Notes under the pieces: generated by a model
What the model saw: the letters and a program-made list of their open reading frames with translations, nothing else
Database searches by the model: none
What the model was told of the DNA's origin: nothing
DNA from: Flavobacterium sp.
Lineage (GTDB): Bacteria > Bacteroidota > Bacteroidia > Flavobacteriales > Flavobacteriaceae
Length of the DNA stretch: 64,000 bases
NCBI GenBank assembly: GCA_018401995.1
Contig: JAGYJR010000002.1
Location: 124,001 to 188,000 of the forward strand
Direction of reading: 5' to 3'
Part shown: positions 30,185 to 37,306 of the stretch, in pieces
Numbering within the stretch: the first letter of the stretch is position 1
Layout: every line of letters begins with the position of its first letter
Position numbers and translations under genes: made by a program

Positions 30185-30772
30185 ATGGAACCAAAAATGT
30201 CTTTGGAAGAACATCAAAGTAGAAAGGGAAAAACCTATAAATTGTTGCTGATTTTTGCAATGATTAGTATTTTGATGATTTTCGCCGGATTAACGAGTGC
30301 TTATGTGGTGAGTAAATCAAGACCGGACTGGTTATCGGATTTTGTTTTGCCAAGTGCTTTTGTAATTAGCACGGTTGTTATTCTTGCTAGTAGTATTACC
30401 TTTTATTTGGCTTACAAGTCGATGAGAAATGACGATAGAAACAAAACAACGCTTTTTTTATGGGCAACACTATTGCTTGGTTTTGCTTTTGTTTTCTTCC
30501 AATTTAAAGGTTTTGGTCAAGTAATTGAAAATGGTTATTTTTTTACTGGAAGTGAAAGTAGTATTACCACCTCTTTTTTGTATATTGTGGTGATTGTGCA
30601 TTTGCTACACCTTTTAGGAGGCTTTTTATCGCTTTTTGTTGTAATTTATAATCATTATAAACAAAAATACAATCCTACTCAAACCCTTGGTATTGAACTA
30701 AGTGCGATGTATTGGCACTTTATGGATTTTATTTGGTTATATTTGTTTTTGTTTTTCTATTTTTACAAATAG
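30185..30772 (+). CDS. Heme-copper oxidase subunit III, short form
   Basis: Subunit III of the cytochrome c oxidase/quinol oxidase superfamily. The 195-residue product has five hydrophobic helices (about 20-40, 50-72, 85-103, 120-148, 172-194) and the family C-terminal signature LSAMYWHFMDFIWLYLF. It starts two bases after cyoE and is followed 45 bp later by a second, longer subunit III gene. Both are common in tandem in Bacteroidota; which one assembles with CoxA is unclear. There is an AT-rich inverted repeat at its 3' end (about 30755-30777). Confidence 0.9.
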   Translation: MEPKMSLEEHQSRKGKTYKLLLIFAMISILMIFAGLTSAYVVSKSRPDWLSDFVLPSAFVISTVVILASSITFYLAYKSMRNDDRNKTTLFLWATLLLGFAFVFFQFKGFGQVIENGYFFTGSESSITTSFLYIVVIVHLLHLLGGFLSLFVVIYNHYKQKYNPTQTLGIELSAMYWHFMDFIWLYLFLFFYFYK

Positions 30773-30817
30773 AAAAAAAGTAATAAATTTGGGAACTTTT
30801 TAACAATTTAAATTTAT

Positions 30818-31783
30818 ATGGGAGCGACAGTTATTTCACATGAAGACGCTTTAGACGGAGGACCAGGACCATTAGGAGCAACCTATGGTAAAATGATGAT
30901 GTGGTTTTTTATCCTATCAGATGCCTTAACATTCTCTGGATTCCTTGCAGCATACGGTTTTTCAAGATTTAAATTTATTGAAACTTGGCCAATTGCCGAT
31001 GAGGTTTTTAATCACTTTCCATTTATGCACGGTGTTGATGCACCTATGTATTATGTGGCATTGATGACCTTTATTCTTATCTTTTCTTCGGTAACTATGG
31101 TTTTAGCTGTTGATGCTGGTCATCATATGAAAAAGGCTAAAGTTGCATTTTACATGTTCTTAACGATTATTGGTGGTTTTATTTTCTTAGGCTCTCAGGC
31201 TTGGGAATGGAAAAACTTCATCAAAGGAGAGTTTGGAGCAGTAGAAACAAGAGGAGGTTCAATTTTACAATTCGTAAACGCTTCAGGAGAACGTGTTGCT
31301 TTAGCTGATTTTGCAAAAGTATTACCAGAAGAAAGAGTACAACATACAAGAGATAAAGGTGTTTGGTTTTCAGGAGAATCTGCTTTGCCATCGTATTCGG
31401 TTGCTGAAGTAGTGGAAGGTTTCAAAGCAAATCCTGATATCTTAGTTCGTACTGAATTCATCAAAGACAAACAAAAAGTTGTTCTTACAAGAGAAGAATC
31501 TTTAAAGCGTTTAGAAGATGTTGTTTACGTAGTGGAAGGTGCAAACATGTACAGAAACGAATACGGAAGCAAATTATTCGCTAATTTCTTTTTCTTCATT
31601 ACTGGTTTCCACGGTTTCCACGTATTCTCCGGAGTTTTAATCAATATCATTATTTTCTTTAATGTATTGTTAGGAACTTACGAGAAGAGAAAAAGTTACG
31701 AAATGGTTGAAAAAGTTGGATTGTATTGGCACTTTGTAGATTTAGTTTGGGTATTCGTATTCACATTCTTCTACTTAGTATAA
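30818..31783 (+). CDS. coxC: Cytochrome c oxidase subunit III, long form
   Basis: Second subunit III, 321 residues. The conserved part is split: N-terminal helices to about residue 125 (WFFILSDALTFSGFLAAYGF) and C-terminal helices from about 245 (FHGFHVFSGVLINII, then LYWHFVDLVWVFVFTFFYLV). Between them lies a hydrophilic insert of roughly 100 residues with charged, non-membrane sequence, giving the protein its extra length compared with a typical 200-residue subunit III. Glu/His residues of the family are present. A TAAATTTG at 30784 could act as an internal -7 element. Located in the cyoE-cox cluster; subunit IV follows 19 bp later. Confidence 0.92.
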   Translation: MGATVISHEDALDGGPGPLGATYGKMMMWFFILSDALTFSGFLAAYGFSRFKFIETWPIADEVFNHFPFMHGVDAPMYYVALMTFILIFSSVTMVLAVDAGHHMKKAKVAFYMFLTIIGGFIFLGSQAWEWKNFIKGEFGAVETRGGSILQFVNASGERVALADFAKVLPEERVQHTRDKGVWFSGESALPSYSVAEVVEGFKANPDILVRTEFIKDKQKVVLTREESLKRLEDVVYVVEGANMYRNEYGSKLFANFFFFITGFHGFHVFSGVLINIIIFFNVLLGTYEKRKSYEMVEKVGLYWHFVDLVWVFVFTFFYLV

Positions 31784-31802
31784 TTTTTAAGATATAAGCA
31801 TT

Positions 31803-32153
31803 ATGGCACACGCACACGAATCAAATACAAAAAGAATATGGTATGTTTTCGGACTTTTGTCTATTATTACCATTGTTGAAGTTGCTTTTGGTATCTTTAA
31901 ACCAGAATCATTACATTTAACTTCTTTCTTAGGAACAAGTCCGTTAAACTGGATTTTCATTATCCTTACTATTGTTAAAGCATACTATATCATGTGGGCT
32001 TTTATGCACTTAGAAGGAGAAAAAGCTAGCTTAAGATGGTCTGTTGTTGGTCCTTTAGTGTTTTTAATTTTGTATTTATGTTTTATCGTTCTTGTTGAAG
32101 GTAATTATGTTTACGAAGTTTTCAATACTGGACATATGAAATGGATATTTTAA
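31803..32153 (+). CDS. Cytochrome c oxidase subunit IV
   Basis: Small bacterial-type subunit IV (caa3/CtaF/CyoD-like family). The 116-residue product has a His-containing N-terminus (AHAHESNTKRIW) and three helices (about 12-30, 45-66, 78-98), with the family core IIFTIVKAYYIMWAFMHLEGE-like sequence centred on residues 50-72. It is the last gene before the terminator at 32173, so it closes the cyoE-cox operon. Confidence 0.88.
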   Translation: MAHAHESNTKRIWYVFGLLSIITIVEVAFGIFKPESLHLTSFLGTSPLNWIFIILTIVKAYYIMWAFMHLEGEKASLRWSVVGPLVFLILYLCFIVLVEGNYVYEVFNTGHMKWIF

Positions 32154-32172
32154 CATCTTATTATATAAATTT

Positions 32173-32200
32173 AATCCCGATGCACATCGGGATTTTTTTT
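32173..32200 (+). terminator. Rho-independent terminator after subunit IV
   Basis: Stem AATCCCGATG (32173-32182) and CATCGGGATT (32185-32194) with a very short loop, followed by an eight-base T-tract. The T-tract runs into the next promoter (TATCTTTG at 32200). Confidence 0.88.
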
Positions 32201-32207
32201 ATCTTTG
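32200..32207 (+). promoter_or_regulatory. Predicted -7 element for the SCO gene group (TATCTTTG)
   Basis: Exact TAnnTTTG match directly after the terminator and 49 bases before ATG 32257. It would drive the SCO-like/sco1/DUF420/CxxC gene group separately from the cox genes. Confidence 0.45.
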
Positions 32208-32256
32208 TGTGGCTGAAATTTATGTCAATCATAAGTTGCTGTCTTAACTATTTCTC

Positions 32257-32955
32257 ATGAAAAATAAATTAATACTCGGATTGCTTTTTGTTTTGCCAAT
32301 TGCAACTTATCTCATTTTTGCATCTGCGAAACACAATTCTTTGTTTCTTCCAATATTGTTTGAGTACCAACAAGATTTGCCTCAAGATTGGCAAACAAGT
32401 TCAGGTGAATCGGTTCAATTGGAAAATAAAATCACTATTCTTGGTTTTACAGGATTTGATATTGCCAAAAACAAAGGAAATTTATTCAATCTCAATCAAA
32501 AAATATATAATAAGTACGCAGGATTTACTGATTTTCAAGTAGTAATGGTAGCGCCAAAAGGAACAGAAACTGATATTGCTGCTATTTTTGAGAAGTTTAA
32601 AACCGTTTCAGAGGATTTAAGTGGTTGGAAAGTTGTTTTTGCTGATCCAGAAGAAATCAAAACGTATTTTGAAACCTTACAGTTAATTGGAAATTTAGGT
32701 GAAGATTACGGAACACCATCGGTTGTAATTATAGATAAGAATATCAATTTACGAGGAAGAAAAGGTAAAAATAAAGCAGGAGAGGAAGAATATAAAGATT
32801 CGTATAATACCATATCAGCAGCCGAATTACATAATGATATGACAGACGATGTAAAAATTTTATTGCGCGAATACCGTTTGGCTTTGAAAAAAAATGAGGC
32901 AAGAAAAGATGATTTTCGCGATAAGATTAAAGAAAATATAGAAAAGAATAAATAA
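32257..32955 (+). CDS. Membrane-anchored SCO/thioredoxin-like protein lacking cysteines
   Basis: Function unknown. The 232-residue product has an N-terminal signal anchor (about 4-23), then a predicted thioredoxin-like fold (KITILGFTGFD near 57-67, QVVMVAPKG near 95, PSVVIIDKNINLRGRKG near 150-166) and a long charged helical tail. The position and outline match SCO1-type copper chaperones, yet the whole protein contains no cysteine, so it cannot bind copper through a CxxxC motif or act as a thiol oxidoreductase. It sits one base before a normal SCO gene, suggesting a paired role in oxidase assembly (inference). Confidence 0.7.
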   Translation: MKNKLILGLLFVLPIATYLIFASAKHNSLFLPILFEYQQDLPQDWQTSSGESVQLENKITILGFTGFDIAKNKGNLFNLNQKIYNKYAGFTDFQVVMVAPKGTETDIAAIFEKFKTVSEDLSGWKVVFADPEEIKTYFETLQLIGNLGEDYGTPSVVIIDKNINLRGRKGKNKAGEEEYKDSYNTISAAELHNDMTDDVKILLREYRLALKKNEARKDDFRDKIKENIEKNK

Positions 32956-32956
32956 C

Positions 32957-33586
32957 ATGAAGAATAAATCATTTATCGGAATTTCATTTATTATTTTAGT
33001 TTTTGGAATTTGGACTGTAAAAGAAATAAGAGCCCGTTATTTTAATAAAGTGGATTTAATGGAAATCGGTTCAGCACCAAGTTTTTCATTAACGAATCAA
33101 GATGGGAAAACTATTTCTAACGAAGATTTAAAAGGAAAAGTTCATGTGGTGGAATTCTTTTTTTCAACTTGTCCAACGATTTGTCCAATTATGAATCAAA
33201 ATATGTTGAAAATTGAAAAGGAATTTTTGAGCCATGATGATTTTGGAATTGTTTCAATTACGATTAATCCTAGTTATGATACATCGGAAGTTTTGAAAAA
33301 ACATGCCGAACATTTGGGCGTTCAACATAAAAATTGGCACTTCTTGACTGGTGAACAAACATATATTTATGAAATTGCCAATAAAGGATTCAATTTGTAT
33401 GCGGCTGAAAACAATAAAGCCAAAGGCGGTTTCGAACATTCAGGATTTTTTGCTCTAATTGACAAAAATGGAAATATTCGTTGTAGAAAAGATGATTTTG
33501 GTAACCCAATTTTATATTACGACGGATTAGAAGAAGCTGGAGTAAACGCAATTAAAGAAGATATTAAACTTTTATTGAAAGAATAA
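32957..33586 (+). CDS. SCO1/SenC family copper chaperone for cytochrome oxidase
   Basis: Membrane-anchored thioredoxin-fold protein that delivers copper to, or reduces, the CuA site of subunit II. The 209-residue product has an N-terminal anchor (about 5-22), the metal-binding pair Cys72 and Cys76 in FSTCPTICPIM, and the conserved distal His161 in FEHSGFFALIDKNG. It starts one base after the cysteine-free SCO-like gene and two bases before the DUF420 gene, so the four genes 32257-34384 look like one operon for oxidase assembly. Confidence 0.92.
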   Translation: MKNKSFIGISFIILVFGIWTVKEIRARYFNKVDLMEIGSAPSFSLTNQDGKTISNEDLKGKVHVVEFFFSTCPTICPIMNQNMLKIEKEFLSHDDFGIVSITINPSYDTSEVLKKHAEHLGVQHKNWHFLTGEQTYIYEIANKGFNLYAAENNKAKGGFEHSGFFALIDKNGNIRCRKDDFGNPILYYDGLEEAGVNAIKEDIKLLLKE

Positions 33587-33588
33587 TT

Positions 33589-34125
33589 ATGGAAAACAAT
33601 ACTATTGAAACCAAATATAATAAACTAATCACTATTTTATCAGTGGTAATTCCGTTAGCTGTTGCAGCTTTGTTTGGAGTAAGTTTCAAAAAATTAGGGA
33701 TAGATGTGGAGCCGTTTACGTTTTTACCTCCAATTTATGCTTCTATTAATGCATTAACAGCTGTTTTGTTAGTAGTTGCTGTAATTGCTGTTAAAAATGG
33801 AAATAGAAAATTACACGAAAATTTAATGAAATTGGCAATTGCTTGTTCGGTAGCTTTTTTGCTAATGTACGTGGCATATCATATGTCGTCTGAGTCAACA
33901 AAATATTTAGGGGAATACAAAATGGTTTATTATTTTATTTTAATTTCTCATATTTTGTTGTCTATTGCGATTATTCCTTTGGTATTAATTACTTACGTGA
34001 AAGCTTTAGCACAACGTTTCGATAAGCACAAGAAAATAGCAAAAATTACATTTCCAATTTGGTTGTATGTTGCTGTAACTGGAGTTATTGTGTATTTAAT
34101 GATTTCACCGTATTATGCGAACTAA
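33589..34125 (+). CDS. DUF420 membrane protein (CtaM-like)
   Basis: DUF420 family integral membrane protein. The 178-residue product has five hydrophobic helices (about 13-32, 44-66, 78-98, 108-135, 148-172) with histidines in or near the membrane (YHMSSEST, ISHILLS). A DUF420 protein of Firmicutes (CtaM/YozB) is needed for activity of heme-a oxidases, which fits this location directly after a SCO gene. The ATG starts two bases after the SCO stop; the 3' end overlaps the next gene's start by 11 bases. Confidence 0.87.
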   Translation: MENNTIETKYNKLITILSVVIPLAVAALFGVSFKKLGIDVEPFTFLPPIYASINALTAVLLVVAVIAVKNGNRKLHENLMKLAIACSVAFLLMYVAYHMSSESTKYLGEYKMVYYFILISHILLSIAIIPLVLITYVKALAQRFDKHKKIAKITFPIWLYVAVTGVIVYLMISPYYAN

Positions 34126-34384
34126 AGATAAAAAGGGAAAAGGGAAAAGGGAAAAGGGTAAAAGTTTACAGCTAGTATTTTTTACTATTGCCTATTGCCT
34201 ATTACCTATTGCCTCAGAAGCCCAATGTGCTATGTGTAGAGCGGCATTAGCTAGTGAAGAAGGCGGAGTGAAAGCCGAAGCCATAAATGACGGAATCGTT
34301 TATTTAATGATTATTCCATATATTTTAGTTGCGGCTGCTGCTTATGCGATTTATAAAATTAAATACAGCAAAAAAGGCGATTAA
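34115..34384 (+). CDS. Small CxxC membrane protein in the oxidase-assembly cluster
   Basis: Unknown small protein, 89 residues. A lysine-rich n-region is followed by a hydrophobic stretch (about 18-35) resembling a signal peptide, then QCAMCRAALASEE with Cys38 and Cys41, and a C-terminal transmembrane helix (about 59-81). The CxxC pair would lie outside the membrane and could bind copper or heme or act as a thiol pair; this is inference from position beside SCO and DUF420. Two AAAAGGG and TATTGCC heptamer arrays encode the n-region and h-region. It overlaps DUF420 by 11 bases, and its stop overlaps the convergent DUF4403 stop. Confidence 0.7.
   Translation: MRTKDKKGKGKREKGKSLQLVFFTIAYCLLPIASEAQCAMCRAALASEEGGVKAEAINDGIVYLMIIPYILVAAAAYAIYKIKYSKKGD
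34131..34158 (+). repeat. Four tandem copies of heptamer AAAAGGG
   Basis: Exactly four perfect copies (28 bases) within the lysine/glycine-rich start of the CxxC protein gene. Seven is not a multiple of three, so gain or loss of a unit would shift the frame. Confidence 0.95.
34186..34213 (+). repeat. Four tandem copies of heptamer TATTGCC (one variant)
   Basis: Copies at 34186, 34193, 34200 (TATTACC) and 34207. They encode the hydrophobic part of the putative signal peptide, 27 bases after the AAAAGGG array. Confidence 0.95.
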
Positions 34385-35769
34385 TCCAATCCGTCAACTT
34401 TTACATTCATTTTGCCGGAAGTTGTGATGAAAGCAATTATGGCTTTATCTGTGATTTCTACTTTATCAAAAACTAAATCGTCAATTTCTCCATTGACAAA
34501 AACGCCTTTCATTGGTGAGTAATTTTGGAAATAAGGCAACATATTAGCTTTTCCTTCTTCCAAATTCTTTTGAATAGAATAGCGACAATTCTCTTGAATT
34601 TTTTTCAAAATAGTGCCTTGCGCTAACCAATTTGCAGATTTAAGCAATATGCTTTTGGTACTCACAACATAATCCATTTGCTCAAAGTAAATTTCTTTAG
34701 TGATTGAATTATAATTAGGAATTCCTGTTAAATAAATAGTTCCGTTAATACTTCCAATTAAGTCGAGTGCCACAATCATTTTTCCATTGCGTTGCCAAAG
34801 CGCAACTTTTTGAACGATTACTTTTCTACTTCCAGATGCAAACTCTTGTCCTTGAAAATTTTTGGTAATTATTTTAGAAGCGCTTTCATAAGTAGAAACA
34901 GCGGCTAATGAAATTTGAAATTTATCAGGCATCGAAGCAACAGGTTTTAATACAATCTTTTTCTTGTCGAATGTTTTTTCAGCTGCTTCACCCACAGTAG
35001 TTTGCATGTCGCATTTCAAACCCATATTCATGGTGATTTTGTTCTTGGTGAGTTTAGCTTCAGTCACGTACAATTCTTGAGGTTCCATTTTAAACCAAAC
35101 TTCATAAGCTTCTTGTGATAAAAACGGATTACTTAGATTGTCTAAAGCATCTAAAACTTGTGGTTTGAAATCGCATGTTTTGTCAATAGCGGTGTCAATT
35201 TCTTTAGCCATTTTGGTTTTGAAAAATCGCAAAGCCGGATTTACAATATAAGTAACAGGAACTGCTTTTCCTGCAACGATAATAGCTGGGCTAGTATTCC
35301 ATTCAAAATCTTCTATAGTAGAATTTGTTGTTAGTTTCCAATTACTAAGATGTGGTTTACTCTTTAGCGTCATAACGCCATCTAAAAATAAATCTTTGGT
35401 ATCATTTAAACCTAAAAAATCAGTTCCATATTTAAATTTAGCCCAAATCTTCAATGGAATTTTTGAAATAATGAATCCATTTTTTTCTTCCAATACAATT
35501 TCGTTTGATTTCCAGACTTTCAATTCAATGTTATCATCTTTAATAATAGAATCGTTATATATTAATCCTTTTAAGTTTTTATTTAATTGTTGTTGAATTT
35601 CTTTCAAAGTTATTTCAACTGGCATTGCAATAAATGAGGTTTTGTTTTTAACAATAACAGTAGAGTCTGAAGTTGGCAGAGGTTTTAAAGCTTCAATTTT
35701 ATTTGTAGTCCCACAAGAAATTATAAATAAGGAAATAAATACGAATAGTATATAATACAACTTTTTCAT
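34381..35769 (-). CDS. DUF4403 family lipoprotein
   Basis: Conserved Bacteroidota-type protein of unknown function, 462 residues, assigned to DUF4403 from overall resemblance. The N-terminus is a lipoprotein signal (FISLFIISC, lipid Cys19). The mature protein has repeated beta-rich segments and a paired pattern around ALWQRNGKMIVALDLIGSIN near residue 325, consistent with a lipid-binding-like fold, but I cannot assign a role. Its stop codon shares two bases with that of the convergent CxxC protein gene, and it is divergent from tolC. A predicted -7 element lies at 35786-35793. Confidence 0.72.
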   Translation of the reverse strand: MKKLYYILFVFISLFIISCGTTNKIEALKPLPTSDSTVIVKNKTSFIAMPVEITLKEIQQQLNKNLKGLIYNDSIIKDDNIELKVWKSNEIVLEEKNGFIISKIPLKIWAKFKYGTDFLGLNDTKDLFLDGVMTLKSKPHLSNWKLTTNSTIEDFEWNTSPAIIVAGKAVPVTYIVNPALRFFKTKMAKEIDTAIDKTCDFKPQVLDALDNLSNPFLSQEAYEVWFKMEPQELYVTEAKLTKNKITMNMGLKCDMQTTVGEAAEKTFDKKKIVLKPVASMPDKFQISLAAVSTYESASKIITKNFQGQEFASGSRKVIVQKVALWQRNGKMIVALDLIGSINGTIYLTGIPNYNSITKEIYFEQMDYVVSTKSILLKSANWLAQGTILKKIQENCRYSIQKNLEEGKANMLPYFQNYSPMKGVFVNGEIDDLVFDKVEITDKAIIAFITTSGKMNVKVDGLD

Positions 35770-35775
35770 GCTTTG

Positions 35776-35837
35776 AAAATTTGGTCAAAATTAAAATTTT
35801 AATTGATTAACTGTAACAAAAACCTTAAAATTTGGTC
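35776..35837. repeat. Direct repeat AAAATTTGGTC in the divergent DUF4403/tolC spacer
   Basis: The 11-mer occurs at 35776-35786 and 35827-35837, 51 bp apart, on either side of a perfect palindrome AATTAAAATTTTAATT. The spacing is close to five helical turns, as in some operator pairs, but AT-richness makes chance possible. Confidence 0.4.
35786..35793 (-). promoter_or_regulatory. Predicted -7 element of the DUF4403 promoter (TAATTTTG)
   Basis: On the minus strand TAnnTTTG is matched 16 bases upstream of the DUF4403 ATG. A TTG on the same strand (35817-35819) is 23 bases further upstream, at the edge of acceptable spacing. Confidence 0.4.
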
Positions 35838-35868
35838 TAATAAGAAATTCGAAGAAATAAACAATAGA

Positions 35869-37302
35869 ATGATACGAAAACGAATAGTCTTTTTACTTTC
35901 ATTAGTAGTTTTTCAGTTGCAAGCGCAAGAGAAAAAATGGACTTTACAAGAATGTGTAGATTATGCTATAAAAAACAACATTTCTGTACAGTCTTCGGCT
36001 TTAGATTTGCAAACTGCTGGAATTGCTAAAAAAGATGCAATTGGAAATTTTTTACCAAATTTTAATGCATCAGCTTCTCACTCATGGAATGTGGGTTTGA
36101 ATCAAAACATCACAACAGGTTTATTAGAAAACCAGACTACACAATTTACCTCTGCAGGACTAAATGTGAGTGTAGATTTGTTTAAAGGATTGCAAAATCA
36201 AAACCAATTGCGTAGATCTAATCTATCAATAATTGCATCGCAATACCAATTGCTAAAAATGCAAGAAGATATTGCGCTAAATGTTGCTAACGCTTATTTG
36301 CAAATCTTATTCAATAAGGAAAATGTAAAAGTGCAAAAGCAACAATTGACTTTTAATGAATCACAGTTGCAACGAACTACTGAATTAGTAAATGCAGGAC
36401 AAGTACCACAAGGCGATTTACTAGATATTAAAGCTTCCGTAGCTTCAGATAAACAAAGATTGATTGCGGCTGAGAATGCACTTTTGATTTCAAAATTGAG
36501 TTTGGCACAATTGCTTCGTATTGAAGATTTTCAAAGTTTTGATATTTCAGAAGAACAATTGGATGTTTTTGATAGTGTAATCATGAATGAAAGCCCAAAT
36601 GCTGTTATCGAAAAAGCAAAAGAAACCAGAACCGAATTAAAAATAGCGGAATCTAATTTAGAAATTGCTAAAAAAGACATTTCTATTGCAAGAGGAGCCT
36701 ATTTGCCTTCTATAGTAGGATTTTACAGTTTTAATACTAGAGCGGCTTACTTTGATAGAATCGTTGGTTTTCAACCAAATACGACAAATCCAACATCTGT
36801 TATTGGTTTTGTTGATGGTACTGGTCAGGCTGTTTTGCAACCTAATTTTTCTCCAATTTTAGGAGGACCACTTTCTGTTTGGGAACAATTTGATAATAAT
36901 AAAGGTCAAAATTTTGGAGTTCAAATGAATATTCCAATATTTAATGGTTTTGCAACTAGAAATAATGTACAACGTTCGAAAGTTGCATTCGAAAGAGCAA
37001 AATTGAATTACGATCAGCAAAACTTAGACTTAGAAAGAAATGTTTATACCGCATTTACTGATACTAAAGCAGCGAAAGAAAGCTATGAAGCCGCTTTGCA
37101 AACCTTAGAAGCAAGAACCTTATCTTTCAATTATGCAAAAGACCGTTATGAAGTAGGGTTGATGAATGTTTTTGATTTCAATCAAGCGCAAACTTTGTTA
37201 GTAAATGCGCAATCGGAAGTATTACGAACCAAATATGATTATATTTTTAGAACCAAAATTTTAGAATTTTATTTCGGAATTCCTTTAATTCAAAATAATT
37301 AA
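35869..37302 (+). CDS. TolC family outer membrane efflux protein
   Basis: Outer-membrane channel of a tripartite efflux system. I take ATG 35869 (477 residues), giving a clean signal peptide (FLLSLVVFQLQAQ); the upstream open frame adds a non-signal leader. TolC/OEP features include WTLQECVDYAIKNN just after the signal and two coiled-coil duplicated halves, with ARGAYLPSIVGFYSFN-type barrel strands and RYEVGLMNVFDFNQAQ near the C-terminus. The efflux adaptor gene follows four bases later. No inner-membrane pump gene follows, so the partner must be encoded elsewhere. Confidence 0.93.
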   Translation: MIRKRIVFLLSLVVFQLQAQEKKWTLQECVDYAIKNNISVQSSALDLQTAGIAKKDAIGNFLPNFNASASHSWNVGLNQNITTGLLENQTTQFTSAGLNVSVDLFKGLQNQNQLRRSNLSIIASQYQLLKMQEDIALNVANAYLQILFNKENVKVQKQQLTFNESQLQRTTELVNAGQVPQGDLLDIKASVASDKQRLIAAENALLISKLSLAQLLRIEDFQSFDISEEQLDVFDSVIMNESPNAVIEKAKETRTELKIAESNLEIAKKDISIARGAYLPSIVGFYSFNTRAAYFDRIVGFQPNTTNPTSVIGFVDGTGQAVLQPNFSPILGGPLSVWEQFDNNKGQNFGVQMNIPIFNGFATRNNVQRSKVAFERAKLNYDQQNLDLERNVYTAFTDTKAAKESYEAALQTLEARTLSFNYAKDRYEVGLMNVFDFNQAQTLLVNAQSEVLRTKYDYIFRTKILEFYFGIPLIQNN

Positions 37303-37306
37303 TACC

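Noticed and set aside
34131..34213. Short repeats as a possible CRISPR array
   Set aside because: Units are seven-base tandem repeats without spacers and lie in a coding frame.
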